A DNA stretch of 64,000 nucleotides from an uncultured Alphaproteobacteria bacterium (GTDB taxonomy: Bacteria; Pseudomonadota; Alphaproteobacteria; HIMB59), in NCBI GenBank assembly GCA_902613185.1, contig CACMGP010000001.1, forward strand, positions 310,001 through 374,000. Reading direction: 5' to 3'. Position numbers and translations under genes: made by a program. This document shows, in pieces, positions 19,458-34,308 of this stretch; the first letter of the stretch is position 1; every line of letters begins with the position of its first letter. The notes beneath the pieces were generated by a model, which was not told where the DNA came from, did not search any database, and was given only the letters and a program-made list of their open reading frames with translations.

Positions 19458-22123
19458 ATCTGGTTTTTAATACTTAAAAAGGCTTGATTTAATTGATCTT
19501 TTTTGTTGCCACCAGCTTGGGCAAAATCAATTCTTCCTCCACCACCTTTTGAACCGAGTAAATCAAAAGTACTTTTTATTAATACTCTGGCATCATACGT
19601 GTCCATTAAATCATTAGTTAACCCAACGATGATAGATACCTTATCATCATTGGTAGTAATACAAGCCAAAATAGATTTAGATTTTTCTGATTTAAATTTA
19701 TCAAAAATTGATCTAAGTTCTTTGGGAGGTAGATTTTCTATTAATTGAGACACAAAATTAATTCCGTTTATATCTGTTTCTTCTATTTTATTATTCTCTT
19801 CATTTGAGAGTATCGATTTATTTTTTAAATTATCTAAATAATTTTCTAATTTCTTTATGTATAGGTTTTTATTATCTTCGCTAAAACTTATTTTTCCGTT
19901 TAATTTGTTAATTTGTGAGATTAAATTAGTGATTTTATCATCAAGTTTTTTTTCAAGTAGTTGATCCTCTTTTAGTTTATTACTAATGAATTCATCTACC
20001 TTATTACCAGTGCAAGCCTCTATTCTCCTAACTCCTGATGAGACAGACTCTTCACTTATAATATGAAATTTTTCGATATCTTTAACATTTGTTACGTGCG
20101 TTCCGCCACATAGCTCAATTGAATAAGGTTTATTATTATTTTCACCTAGAGTAACTACTCTGACCTCTTCGCCATATTTTTCTCCAAACAAAGCCATAGC
20201 CCCTTGTTTAATTGCTTCTTCTTGAGATTTAATATCAATTTGTGTTTCACAAGTATTAGAAATTATATTTGTTACCTCTTTTTGAATAGTATCTATTTGA
20301 TTTGATGAAATTTGTTTATTATGACTGAAGTCAAAACGTAATTTATTCTCATTAACTAAAGATCCGCGCTGAGCTACATGAGGTCCTAAATTATTTCTCA
20401 AAGCGGCATGAAGTAAATGTGTAGCAGAATGATTTTTTTTAATTAGATCCCTTAAACTGGCATCAACTTTAAGTTTAACCTCATGTCCTATTTTAAAATT
20501 GCCTGAAATTACATTACCAAAATGAATAAAAATGCCTTGAGGAGTTTTTCTAGTATCTGTCACTCTAAATTCACCATTTTCTGAAGAAATTATGCCTTTA
20601 TCTCCAACTTGCCCACCTGACTCTGCATAAAAACATGACTCATCTGTTATAATTGCAGATTTTTTTATTTTATTACTTAATTCATCAACTGCTTCTGAAT
20701 CTAAGACTAATGCAGTTACATTTGCCTTTAAAGTAGTTTCATCGTATCCCTTAAATACTGTTGGTTTATTTTTTCTTGCAATATCAAACCATAGCTTTTC
20801 AGTATTTCCATCACCGCTACCTTTCCATGAAGATCTAGCTTCCTCTTTTTGTAGCTTCATTGATGCATCAAAGGACTCTATATCAACATCTATATCCTTT
20901 GTTCTTAGATAATCTTGTGTTAAATCAAGGGGAAATCCAAAGGTATCGTATAATTTAAATGCGATTTTGCCGTCTAATTTATTATTTTTAATATTAGGTA
21001 TTTCTTGTCCGAGTATCTCTAGGCCTTTACTTAAAGTTTCTCTAAATTTTATTTCCTCATTGTAGAGTGTTTCCTTAATTGCCTCAGATCCAGTGATAAG
21101 TTCTTGGAAGAAATCACCCATTAAATTTTTCAATTCATCAAAAATTTTGTGAAATAATGGCTCTGAGGAGCCTAATGTATATGCATGTCTTATTCCCCTT
21201 CTTAATATTCGCCTTAATACATAACCCCGCCCCTCATTTGAAGGCAAAACCCCGTCAGCAATTAAAAAAGAGGAAGCTCGTAAGTGATCTGCTATAACTC
21301 TAAAACTAGATTTATTTTGTTCAGATATTTTTTTTTGCATGAACTCTTGAGTAATGTCAATAATATTTGAAAACAAATCAGAACTATAATTATCATTACT
21401 ACCATTTAATAATGCTGTTATTCTCTCTAGACCCATCCCCGTGTCTACACATGGTTTAGGTAAATCAAGTCTAGTTTTTTTGTCTACCTGCTCATACTGC
21501 ATAAAAACTAAATTCCATATTTCAATGAAACGATCACCATCTTCGTCAACCGAACCTGGGGGGCCACCAAAATATTTATCACCATGATCATAAAATATCT
21601 CCGAACATGGTCCGCAAGGTCCTGTGTCGCCCATTGACCAAAAATTATCAGAACTTGAAATTTTAATTATTTTACTATCAGGTAAATTAGCAATCTTTTT
21701 CCAAAATTTTTCTGCAACTTCATCATCATGATATATTGTAACTAATAATTTATCTTTGTTAATTTTAAATTCTTTAGTTATTAAGTTCCATGCGTATAGA
21801 ATTGCTTGCTCTTTAAAATAGTCACCAAAAGAAAAATTTCCTAACATCTCGAAGAATGTATGATGCCGAGTAGTAAATCCAACATTCTCTAAATCATTAT
21901 GTTTTCCTCCTGCCCGAACACATTTTTGAGAGGTCGTTGCTCTTTTGAAATCTAACTGTTCCATGCCTGTGAAAACATTTTTAAATTGAACCATTCCTGA
22001 ATTAGCAAACATTAGAGAGGGGTCATTTTCCGGCACTAAAGATCCAGATTTGACATGCCTATGATCATTATTTTTAAAATAATCAATAAATGCATTGCGG
22101 ACTTCATTAGAGTTCATATTCAT
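19454..22123 (-). CDS. alaS: Alanyl-tRNA synthetase
   Basis: [53 protein letters not shown]. Confidence 0.97.
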   Translation of the reverse strand: MNMNSNEVRNAFIDYFKNNDHRHVKSGSLVPENDPSLMFANSGMVQFKNVFTGMEQLDFKRATTSQKCVRAGGKHNDLENVGFTTRHHTFFEMLGNFSFGDYFKEQAILYAWNLITKEFKINKDKLLVTIYHDDEVAEKFWKKIANLPDSKIIKISSSDNFWSMGDTGPCGPCSEIFYDHGDKYFGGPPGSVDEDGDRFIEIWNLVFMQYEQVDKKTRLDLPKPCVDTGMGLERITALLNGSNDNYSSDLFSNIIDITQEFMQKKISEQNKSSFRVIADHLRASSFLIADGVLPSNEGRGYVLRRILRRGIRHAYTLGSSEPLFHKIFDELKNLMGDFFQELITGSEAIKETLYNEEIKFRETLSKGLEILGQEIPNIKNNKLDGKIAFKLYDTFGFPLDLTQDYLRTKDIDVDIESFDASMKLQKEEARSSWKGSGDGNTEKLWFDIARKNKPTVFKGYDETTLKANVTALVLDSEAVDELSNKIKKSAIITDESCFYAESGGQVGDKGIISSENGEFRVTDTRKTPQGIFIHFGNVISGNFKIGHEVKLKVDASLRDLIKKNHSATHLLHAALRNNLGPHVAQRGSLVNENKLRFDFSHNKQISSNQIDTIQKEVTNIISNTCETQIDIKSQEEAIKQGAMALFGEKYGEEVRVVTLGENNNKPYSIELCGGTHVTNVKDIEKFHIISEESVSSGVRRIEACTGNKVDEFISNKLKEDQLLEKKLDDKITNLISQINKLNGKISFSEDNKNLYIKKLENYLDNLKNKSILSNEENNKIEETDINGINFVSQLIENLPPKELRSIFDKFKSEKSKSILACITTNDDKVSIIVGLTNDLMDTYDARVLIKSTFDLLGSKGGGGRIDFAQAGGNKKDQLNQAFLSIKNQI

Positions 22124-22155
22124 GGAATATAGATTAATTTAACTGAAATTTAATA

Positions 22156-23217
22156 TTATTCTTTAGGGTTTTTTTCGACGGTTTCTTCTGTTGTGGAAGG
22201 AGGTGGGTCGATCATCAGCTCTTCAACGGTGTCGGAATTTGATCTTATTCTGCTTTCTATTTCATTCAATAACTCTGGATTATCCTTTAAAAACTGTTTT
22301 GTATTTTCTCTACCTTGACCAATTTTTTCATCTTTGTAAGAATACCACGCTCCAGACTTATCTATAATATCAGCTTGAACACCTAAATCTATAATTTCGC
22401 CAATTTTAGAAATTCCTTCACCGTACATAATGTCAAATTCAACCATTTTAAAAGGAGGGGCCATTTTATTTTTGACAACCTTCACTCTCGTTTGGTTTCC
22501 AATAATATTATCTTTATCTTTTATTGCGCCAATCCTTCTAATATCTAGTCTTACGGAAGAGTAAAACTTCAAAGCGTTACCTCCAGTGGTGACTTCAGGG
22601 CTTCCAAACATAACACCTATTTTCATTCTCAGTTGATTAATAAAAACAACCATAGTATTTGTCTTTGAGATCGAGCTAGTTAGTTTTCTAAGCGCTTGGC
22701 TCATTAGCCTTGCCTGAAGTCCGGGCAAAGAGTCGCCCATTTCACCCTCTAACTCTGCTCTGGGAACCAAAGCTGCCACTGAGTCAATAACTAATAAATC
22801 TATACCTTCAGATTTTACAAGAGTATCTGAGATCTCTAATGCCTGTTCACCAGTATCAGGTTGAGATATCAATAATTCATCAATATTCACTCCAAGTTTT
22901 TTTGCATAACCTGGGTCTAAAGCATGTTCAGCATCAATAAAAGCGCAAGTTCCTCCAACTTTTTGAGCTTCCGCAATTATATGTAATGTTAGAGTTGTTT
23001 TACCTGAGCTTTCTGGGCCATAAACTTCTATGACTCTTCCTTTAGGTAAACCACCTATTCCTAGAGCTATATCTAGACCAAGAGAGCCTGTTGAGTATAC
23101 ATCAATATTTGCATCAATATCTTTCTTTCCAAGCATCATTATGGAACCTTTTCCATATGATTTTTCAATATTACTAATAACAGATTTAAGCTTGTTTAAA
23201 TTTTCTTTTTTATCCAT
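22156..23217 (-). CDS. recA: Recombinase RecA
   Basis: [43 protein letters not shown]. Confidence 0.98.
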   Translation of the reverse strand: MDKKENLNKLKSVISNIEKSYGKGSIMMLGKKDIDANIDVYSTGSLGLDIALGIGGLPKGRVIEVYGPESSGKTTLTLHIIAEAQKVGGTCAFIDAEHALDPGYAKKLGVNIDELLISQPDTGEQALEISDTLVKSEGIDLLVIDSVAALVPRAELEGEMGDSLPGLQARLMSQALRKLTSSISKTNTMVVFINQLRMKIGVMFGSPEVTTGGNALKFYSSVRLDIRRIGAIKDKDNIIGNQTRVKVVKNKMAPPFKMVEFDIMYGEGISKIGEIIDLGVQADIIDKSGAWYSYKDEKIGQGRENTKQFLKDNPELLNEIESRIRSNSDTVEELMIDPPPSTTEETVEKNPKE

Positions 23218-23268
23218 TTGATTCTATAGTAAATAGTAAATATTTGTTTCTACTTAACAAGAGTAATA

Positions 23269-23460
23269 ATGGAAAATAACTATAATTTTAGCGATTTTAT
23301 ACCAGGTACAATCGTGGAGTGTCCATCTCAACCAAATTGGGGCCTGGGGCAAGTTCAATCTTGTATAAATAGTAAAATCACTATTAACTTTGAGAACGTA
23401 GGGAAAAAAGTTATAGATTTAAATGTAGTTGATTTAAAAATATACGAAAATGCTGACTGA
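23269..23460 (+). CDS. DUF3553-like small protein
   Basis: Short basic ORF with PGTIVECPSQPNWGLGQVQS...ITINFENVGKKVID pattern. Confidence 0.7.
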   Translation: MENNYNFSDFIPGTIVECPSQPNWGLGQVQSCINSKITINFENVGKKVIDLNVVDLKIYENAD

Positions 23461-24439
23461 TAATTTTAAAAGAAAAATAGATTACTTGAGAATATCTGTC
23501 ACTGATAGATGTGATTTAAGGTGCACTTATTGTATGGCTGAAGATGTAACCTTCTTGCCTAGACAAGAAGTTTTATCAATTGAAGAAATTATTAAACTTA
23601 CAAATATATTTAATGAGTTAGGTGTAAAAAAATTTCGATTAACAGGTGGTGAACCTCTTGTAAGAAAAAACATAGTTTCAATTATAGAACATTTAAATAA
23701 CCTAAAAAATCATGGTAAAATTTTGGAGCATACTTTAACTACAAATGGTACGAATTTATCAAGATATGCATCTATTCTTAAAAAGAATGGTGTTGAAAGA
23801 ATAAATGTTTCCCTTGATAGCTTAAATACTGAAAGTTTTAGGAAAATAACTAAATGGGGAGATCTTAGTAAAGTTTTAAATGGTATAGAGGCAGCTAAAC
23901 AAGAAGGTATAAAGATAAAAATAAATACTGTTTTGACTCAAAATTTCAATGATAAAGAAATATTTGATATTTTAGATTGGTGTAAAAAAAATAATTTTGA
24001 TATTTCGTTAATTGAAATAATGCCCATAGGCGATATTGGAGAAAAACGATTTAATCAATATTTATCAATGAAGAAATTTGAAGAGGATCTAGTAAATAAA
24101 TTAAATTTAATTCCCTCTAAACACAGAACTAATGGCCCCTCTAGATACTATGAGTATTCAAATCATAAATCAAAAATTGGTATTATATCTGCTATTTCTC
24201 ATAACTTTTGTGATACTTGTAATAGGGTAAGGCTTACATGTACTGGTAAGTTATATATGTGTTTAGGACAAAATGATTTTGTAGATTTAAAATTTGCCCT
24301 AAGAAATCAAACAAAAAATGATATTATTGCTTTGATAGAATATGCCATGTCAATTAAACCAAAAGCACATAACTTTGAAATTCAAAAAGATAATTTTGAG
24401 GGATATGTTAATCGTTATATGAATGAAACTGGGGGTTAA
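23450..24439 (+). CDS. moaA: GTP 3',8-cyclase MoaA
   Basis: Radical SAM CDLRCTYC, C-terminal cluster CDTCNRVRLTCTGKLYMC, terminal GG. Confidence 0.95.
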   Translation: MLTDNFKRKIDYLRISVTDRCDLRCTYCMAEDVTFLPRQEVLSIEEIIKLTNIFNELGVKKFRLTGGEPLVRKNIVSIIEHLNNLKNHGKILEHTLTTNGTNLSRYASILKKNGVERINVSLDSLNTESFRKITKWGDLSKVLNGIEAAKQEGIKIKINTVLTQNFNDKEIFDILDWCKKNNFDISLIEIMPIGDIGEKRFNQYLSMKKFEEDLVNKLNLIPSKHRTNGPSRYYEYSNHKSKIGIISAISHNFCDTCNRVRLTCTGKLYMCLGQNDFVDLKFALRNQTKNDIIALIEYAMSIKPKAHNFEIQKDNFEGYVNRYMNETGG

Positions 24440-24442
24440 TAA

Positions 24443-25204
24443 ATGAAAATATGTTTTGTTTCTTTTCCTCTTGAAAAAAATATTGAAGCTCAAGAGAAAC
24501 TTATAAAAAAATACGGTAATTACGAGCCTGAAGAGGCAGATTTCATTGTAGCACTTGGAGGTGATGGTTTTATATTAAAATCACTTCATAATTATATGAA
24601 ACTTAACAAGCCAATTTATGGTATGAATTTTGGATCTGTCGGATTCTTAATGAATGATTACAAACTTGATGGATTAGAAGAACGACTAAATAGCGCTCAA
24701 TTAACAAAATTAAGACCTTTAGTAATGAAAACTTTAAATCCCACGGGTCAAGAAATTAAAGCTATTGCGATTAATGAAATCAGTATTCGTAGAGAAAAAT
24801 ATCAAGCCGCAAAAATTCAAATTATGATAGATAACGAAGTAAGGATAGAAGAGCTTGTTTGTGATGGCGTAATATTATCAACCGCAGCAGGTAGCACAGG
24901 GTATAATTACTCTGCTTCAGGACCAATTATTCCACTTGGAAGTAATGTTGTAGCACTGACTGCTGTAAGTGCCTATAGTCCCAGACATTGGCGTGGTGGC
25001 CTATTAAAAGATAATGCAAAAATTAAAATTATTAATAATAATCCATCTAAAAGACCGATAGTAGTTCATGCTGATCATATTGAAGCTAAAGATGTTATTT
25101 CTGTTGAAATTGAGATGTCCGAGGGTATGGAAATACCTTTGTTATTTGATAATGATCATAAAATTGAAGAACGTGTTTATAAAGAAATGTTTAAATCCCA
25201 CTAA
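24443..25204 (+). CDS. nadK: NAD kinase
   Basis: LGGDGFILKSLH, GMNFGSVGFLMN, STAAGSTGYNYSASGPI. Confidence 0.93.
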   Translation: MKICFVSFPLEKNIEAQEKLIKKYGNYEPEEADFIVALGGDGFILKSLHNYMKLNKPIYGMNFGSVGFLMNDYKLDGLEERLNSAQLTKLRPLVMKTLNPTGQEIKAIAINEISIRREKYQAAKIQIMIDNEVRIEELVCDGVILSTAAGSTGYNYSASGPIIPLGSNVVALTAVSAYSPRHWRGGLLKDNAKIKIINNNPSKRPIVVHADHIEAKDVISVEIEMSEGMEIPLLFDNDHKIEERVYKEMFKSH

Positions 25205-25208
25205 TTAA

Positions 25209-26309
25209 GTGAAATTTCCTAACAACTCAAAAGTCTTCTTAATTATTTTTTTATTACTTTTTTTTCAAAAAAATTCTTTTGCTAATGAATGTTTAATAAA
25301 AAAAGAGTTGAATATCGGGTTTATCGAAAATAATTACATAGATTATAAATATTACTTATATTATGCACTCGGTGAGTACTCCTTAATTAATGATGTAGAA
25401 TTCACAATTAGCGAAGTTAATCAAAATGCAAATGAATTTGATATTATATTTGGAGAATTTAGAGATTTAGCTAAGTTAAGTTTAAATCAAACTCAGATAC
25501 CTAATAAAGTTTTAAATTTTTATAATGATAATGAAGTTGAAGTTATAGGTAATATATTCCCCCTAGATTTAGATACATTTATATTATTAAGCAAGGATGA
25601 TTATGAAAAATTAAATTTTGAGGAATTTTCAGAATTATATAATCCAATAAAATATACACTGGGAATGAGCTTTAAAACTAAAGAGGATATAATTAATTTA
25701 ATAATATATCATCTGGAACAACCCTCTATTAATGTAAATAGTTTATCATTTGAGTTAACTGCAGATTTATTTTCAAAAACATATCAAAATCTTAACAAAA
25801 ATATTATTAATAATAACTTCCTAGAGGTTTTCAACTCTTATGAAAATTCAGAGAATATTTATACTTTATTTAGTGATGGGATTTTACTCAATAAGAATAT
25901 TGAATTTAGAAGTTTTCAGCTTTTTCCAAAGAGTAAATATATTTGGGATAGCGATGAGGGAGTTTTTGTAAAAAGTATATATAGTAAACCTTTATCTTTT
26001 TATGGTTTTAGCGCCTATTTAAACAACTCTCAAGGTTCAGGACTTTTATGCTATCTAATTGATGAAGAGGTAAGGCTAAAGGCTTTTAGAGATTTTAACA
26101 TCCAGTTAAGTCCGTTATCAATTAATGAAGTAAGAAGTATTGAAGATGATTTACCTGACAATTATAAAAAGATTTTAGAAAATAAAAATAAAAATGTACT
26201 CAAACCAAATTATTCCTCAGAAAATAAAAACTATGATTTATTTTCTGGTCTAATTTTTGGTAAATTTAAATATGATGATATCATAGAAAATCAAGACTAT
26301 TTAAATTGA
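25209..26309 (+). CDS. Predicted secreted, periplasmic binding-like protein of unknown ligand
   Basis: Signal peptide (VFLIIFLLLFFQKNSFA|NE), GTG start, solute-binding-like layout; no family recognised. Confidence 0.5.
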   Translation: MKFPNNSKVFLIIFLLLFFQKNSFANECLIKKELNIGFIENNYIDYKYYLYYALGEYSLINDVEFTISEVNQNANEFDIIFGEFRDLAKLSLNQTQIPNKVLNFYNDNEVEVIGNIFPLDLDTFILLSKDDYEKLNFEEFSELYNPIKYTLGMSFKTKEDIINLIIYHLEQPSINVNSLSFELTADLFSKTYQNLNKNIINNNFLEVFNSYENSENIYTLFSDGILLNKNIEFRSFQLFPKSKYIWDSDEGVFVKSIYSKPLSFYGFSAYLNNSQGSGLLCYLIDEEVRLKAFRDFNIQLSPLSINEVRSIEDDLPDNYKKILENKNKNVLKPNYSSENKNYDLFSGLIFGKFKYDDIIENQDYLN

Positions 26310-26364
26310 TAAAAGTATTGAAAAACTTAAGCAATCATCTAAATTCGATTAACAATTTTAACAT

Positions 26365-26452
26365 GGCCTCGTGCTGGAATTGGTAGACAGTCTGGACTTA
26401 AAATCCAGTGGGATTCATTCCCGTGGCGGTTCGAGTCCGCCCGAGGCTACCA
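26365..26452 (+). tRNA. tRNA-Leu(TAA), CCA encoded
   Basis: GGCCTCG/CGAGGCT acceptor, anticodon stem CTGGA-CTTAAAA-TCCAG, long variable arm, TTCGAGTC T-loop, genomic CCA. Confidence 0.95.
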
Positions 26453-26463
26453 CTTTTTACTAA

Positions 26464-26781
26464 ATGATCATTGTCGAAGTAACTTTCAGAATAGACTCTT
26501 CTTTAACAGAAGAAATGCTAAGGGAAAAATTTTTAGAGACAGCTCCAATTTACAAAACCACACCTGGTTTGATAAGAAAAAACTATATTTCAGATCTTAA
26601 AAACAATATTGCGGGAGGTATATATTGTTTTGATAATATGTTAAACGCACAAAGATGGTTCGATGATGAAAGAATTGAATGGATCACAAATAGATATTCG
26701 AAACCCAAGTTAAAATTTTATCAGAATTATGTTGTGGTGGACAATGAGTCTAAAAAAATTATTTCAGACGACAATCTGTAA
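26464..26781 (+). CDS. YdhR-like monooxygenase domain protein
   Basis: About 105-aa ferredoxin-like fold pattern (FRIDSSLTEE...ETAPIYKTTPGLIRKNYISD...GGIYCFDNMLNAQRWF). Confidence 0.65.
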   Translation: MIIVEVTFRIDSSLTEEMLREKFLETAPIYKTTPGLIRKNYISDLKNNIAGGIYCFDNMLNAQRWFDDERIEWITNRYSKPKLKFYQNYVVVDNESKKIISDDNL

Positions 26782-26804
26782 ATATGTATTGCTAATTAAT
26801 AAAT

Positions 26805-26915
26805 AGGCGGCGTCCTACTCTCCCAAGCCTTAAGACTAAGTACCATCGGCGCTGGAGGCCTTCACGACCGAGTTCGAAATGGGATCGGGTTTTTTCACTC
26901 CGCTATGACCGCCAA
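26805..26915 (-). rRNA. rrf: 5S rRNA
   Basis: Reverse complement carries TGGCGGTCATAGCGG...CCGAACTCGGTCGTGAAG...GGGAGAGTAGGACGCCGCC. Confidence 0.93.
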
Positions 26916-26960
26916 AAACTTTTTATAACATTGTAGTTAAAACTTTTCGCTGTGTATTGT

Positions 26961-29678
<2,718 letters not shown>

Positions 29679-29813
29679 TAACACACAGTGAAAAGTTTGT
29701 AGTTAATAACTTTTTGTAGTTATTTGTTGTTATATTAGTTGTTTAATTGACGAATAACTCGTGCAAGTCATTCGTCTGTGTTATCAGCTTACATATTTAC
29801 GATTTTAAAAAGT

Positions 29814-29889
29814 TGGTGGAGGATAGCGGGATCGAACCGCTGACCTCCTGAATGCAAATCAGGCGCTCTCCCAGCTGAGCTAATCCCCC
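29814..29889 (-). tRNA. tRNA-Ala(TGC), CCA encoded
   Basis: GGGGGATTAGCTCAGCTGGGAGAGCGCCTGATTTGCATTCAGGAGGTCAGCGGTTCGATCCCGCTATCCTCCACCA. Confidence 0.97.
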
Positions 29890-29897
29890 AACATTGT

Positions 29898-29974
29898 TGG
29901 TGGGCGAGGGAGGACTTGAACCTCCGACCTCACGCTTATCAAGCGCGCGCTCTAACCAACTGAGCTACACGCCC
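29898..29974 (-). tRNA. tRNA-Ile(GAT), CCA encoded
   Basis: GGGCGTGTAGCTCAGTTGGTTAGAGCGCGCGCTTGATAAGCGTGAGGTCGGAGGTTCAAGTCCTCCCTCGCCCACCA. Confidence 0.97.
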
Positions 29975-30067
29975 AATCAATGCTCTTTATCAACACTTGT
30001 TGAAAAAAGCAAAACAAATAGACGGTGGTTACTTCGAACGTACACTTAGTTCAAAGTTTTTTTTCCT

Positions 30068-31566
<1,499 letters not shown>

Positions 31567-31708
31567 ATTACCTACTCATAAAAAACAAAGTTTTAAATTG
31601 ACGTAGGTTAGACGCCAAAATAACGAGCTGTCATTTTTCTCAAATGAAAGCTTGATCGAAATTTGACGTTATAAACCCACCGTCTATTCATTTCATATTT
31701 ACAAAAAA

Positions 31709-31717
31709 TAAAGAGCA
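31709..31717 (-). promoter_or_regulatory. Candidate boxA antitermination element in 16S leader
   Basis: Minus strand reads TGCTCTTTA, matching the boxA core, between the promoter and 16S. Confidence 0.5.
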
Positions 31718-31767
31718 AGAATCACTAATGCACAATAAATGGCCTAGTGAATCGAATAAAAAGTAGA

Positions 31768-31798
31768 ATATATCTACACTTTATGAGGACATTGTCAA
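31768..31798 (-). promoter_or_regulatory. Candidate rrn promoter
   Basis: Perfect TTGACA (-35) at 31798-31793 with AT-rich TAGATATATT (-10 region) 16-19 nt downstream on the minus strand. Confidence 0.5.
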
Positions 31799-31858
31799 AT
31801 GCATTTCATTAAAAAAAATAAAAAAAAACTATTGAAAAGAAGGCGTTTTTTAGAAATT

Positions 31859-31935
<77 letters not shown>

Positions 31936-31986
31936 ATCAGAAAACGAAAGATATGTCAAAATATCAACAATTACAATGATTATTCT

Positions 31987-32063
31987 TGGTAGCGGAGGAG
32001 GGATTTGAACCCCCGACACATGGATTATGATTCCACCGCTCTAACCAACTGAGCTACTCCGCC
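31987..32063 (-). tRNA. Elongator tRNA-Met(CAT), CCA encoded
   Basis: GGCGGAGTAGCTCAGTTGGTTAGAGCGGTGGAATCATAATCCATGTGTCGGGGGTTCAAATCCCTCCTCCGCTACCA; Met rather than Ile2 is by resemblance. Confidence 0.9.
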
Positions 32064-32100
32064 ATAAAGAAATATTGTTTTATATTATATTAGCCTAATC

Positions 32101-32844
32101 TTAAATGATTTTGTTTATTTCTCTTAATATGAATTTTTTTGCATTACTAACACCGAATTTATTCACTTGAGAGTTTATAACAATCTCTACACCCTTCGGT
32201 TTTCCATCAAAAATTGGATAGCTACCTATAGAAATATTTTTATATTTTCTTTCAGCTTGAACAAGTAGATGGGCTATTTTACTCTCAAAAAGTTTTGTAG
32301 ATATTGTGGTTGAATAAAATTTATTTTTAATTTTTATCATTTTTTTAAACTCTTTCATCATCGCTTGTACTATTTCAGGTATGCCAGCAAAAACATAAAT
32401 ATTTTTTATTTTAAAACCTGGTGCTCCACTAACTTTATTTAAAATTAACTTAGAGCCCTCCGGCATATACGCCATTTTCATTCTAGCATCAGTTAATTCA
32501 GATTTAATTTTCCTGTAATATTTTTTTAATTCTTTATATGCGCCATTATGTAATTTGTATTTTTTTTTAACTGCCAAGCTAATTGACTCAGATGTAATGT
32601 CATCGTGAGTTGGACCTATACCACCAGTAGTGATAATAAAATCATATTGATTTTTTAATTTCCTTATTTGAGAAATAATTATTTTTTTTTGGTCAGGAAT
32701 TACAACCACTAACTGCAGAGATATACCACAAATGAACAACTCTTTAGCTATATGATTTATATTTTTATCTTGTGTCCTACCTGATAATATCTCATTGCCA
32801 ATGATCACAAGACAAGCTGAATTAATTTTTTTAGTAGTTACCAT
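32101..32844 (-). CDS. CinA-N/MoCF-type molybdopterin-binding domain protein
   Basis: LVIIGNEILSGRTQDKNI, TTGGIGPTHDDITSESI, PGFKIKNIYVFAGIPEIVQAM; no CinA C-terminal deamidase domain. Confidence 0.9.
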   Translation of the reverse strand: MVTTKKINSACLVIIGNEILSGRTQDKNINHIAKELFICGISLQLVVVIPDQKKIIISQIRKLKNQYDFIITTGGIGPTHDDITSESISLAVKKKYKLHNGAYKELKKYYRKIKSELTDARMKMAYMPEGSKLILNKVSGAPGFKIKNIYVFAGIPEIVQAMMKEFKKMIKIKNKFYSTTISTKLFESKIAHLLVQAERKYKNISIGSYPIFDGKPKGVEIVINSQVNKFGVSNAKKFILREINKII

Positions 32845-32846
32845 AA

Positions 32847-33542
32847 ATGAAGTATAAAGAGGAAATCTTAGAGGGTTTTTTTATAAAACGCTATAAGCGA
32901 TTTTTTGTCGATTTAAAGCTTGATAATGTAGTTGTCACAGCTTACTGCCCAAATACAGGGTCACTTTTAGGTTTATTGAAAGAGGGTTCTAAAGTACTAG
33001 TTGCAAAAGTTGAAAACCCAAATGCAAAATTAAAATATAGATTGGAGGCAATTAAAGACCTCAAAACTTTTGTAGGTGTAAACACATCTCTACCAAATGA
33101 CATAATTTTCAACGCTATGAGGGGAAAAAAAATTTTGCAGGAAATTAAAGGTGATATCAAAAAAGAGGTAAAATATGGAAAAAATTCTAGAATTGATATC
33201 TTTGCAAGCCACCCTAATGGAGATACTTACATTGAAGTCAAATCAGTTACTTTATCAAGGAAAAAGAATTTAGCAGAATTTCCAGATTCAGTAACTTCAA
33301 GGGGATCTAAACACCTAATTGAGTTAAGTAATATGTCCAAAAAAGGAAGTAAATGTTTTTTAATATATCTAATTCAACGAAATGATGTAGATAGATTTTC
33401 TATAGCTAAAGATTTGGATAATGAGTATTATGAAAACTCTCTAATAGCAAAAAAAAGTGGCGTACAATTTAGAGCTTTTAAATGTAACGTATCATATAAA
33501 GGTATAAATATTACTGGTGAGATAAATATTGATGAAAATTAA
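32847..33542 (+). CDS. sfsA: SfsA family protein
   Basis: FIKRYKRFFVDLKL...VTAYCPNTGSLLGLL; EVKSVTL...AEFPDSVTSRGSKHL. Confidence 0.93.
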   Translation: MKYKEEILEGFFIKRYKRFFVDLKLDNVVVTAYCPNTGSLLGLLKEGSKVLVAKVENPNAKLKYRLEAIKDLKTFVGVNTSLPNDIIFNAMRGKKILQEIKGDIKKEVKYGKNSRIDIFASHPNGDTYIEVKSVTLSRKKNLAEFPDSVTSRGSKHLIELSNMSKKGSKCFLIYLIQRNDVDRFSIAKDLDNEYYENSLIAKKSGVQFRAFKCNVSYKGINITGEINIDEN

Positions 33543-34308
33543 ATCATACAAGAATGATGAAGTAGAACCTTGTAGAGAGGCAAGTAAAATTACTGCAACT
33601 ATTTTAGACGAACTAAATAATATTATAAAAGAAGATGTCTCAACATCTGAAATTGATGATTATTGTTTAACAAGAATTCAAGAGCTAGGAGGCACACCTG
33701 CACCGTTGTTTTACAGAGGTTTTCCAAAGTCTACATGTACCTCATTAAATCATGTTATTTGTCATGGGATTCCAAACCATAATCGAAACCTTCAAAATGG
33801 AGATATTTTAAATGTAGATGTAACGACAATAATTGATGGTTGGCATGGGGACTCATCAAGGATGTTTAAAGTAGGAGACATTTCAATTAAAGCAAGTAAT
33901 CTATGCAAGGTTACCCACGATTGTTTGATAGAGAGTATTGGCGAGATAAAAGTTGGTGAGCCTATCAGTAGAATAGGAAAAAAAATTGAGAATATAGCAA
34001 CTTCAAACAACTTTAGTGTTGTTAGAGATTTTTGTGGACATGGAGTTGGATTAAAGTTTCACGAGAATCCTAGTATTTTACACTATTACGATAGTGAGTA
34101 TGATAAAGTAAAATTTGTAGACGGAATGATTTTTACAATTGAACCCATGATCAATGTTGGTAAATATCAATCTAAAATACTTAACGATGGTTGGACTGCA
34201 GTGACTAAAGATAAAACACTTAGCGCTCAGTACGAACATACGATATACATTAATGGTGATATTATTGAGATTCTAACAGAGTCCCCAAGTAAGGCTTTTT
34301 ATAATTGA
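33532..34308 (+). CDS. map: Methionine aminopeptidase type I
   Basis: HVICHGIPN, GDILNVDVT, DFCGHGVGLKFHENP, MIFTIEPMI. Confidence 0.95.
   Translation: MKIKSYKNDEVEPCREASKITATILDELNNIIKEDVSTSEIDDYCLTRIQELGGTPAPLFYRGFPKSTCTSLNHVICHGIPNHNRNLQNGDILNVDVTTIIDGWHGDSSRMFKVGDISIKASNLCKVTHDCLIESIGEIKVGEPISRIGKKIENIATSNNFSVVRDFCGHGVGLKFHENPSILHYYDSEYDKVKFVDGMIFTIEPMINVGKYQSKILNDGWTAVTKDKTLSAQYEHTIYINGDIIEILTESPSKAFYN

Noticed and set aside
29981-29990. TGCTCTTTAT in the 16S-tRNA-Ile spacer as a boxA
   Set aside because: It reads boxA only on the plus strand, opposite to rrn transcription, so it cannot act as boxA for this operon.
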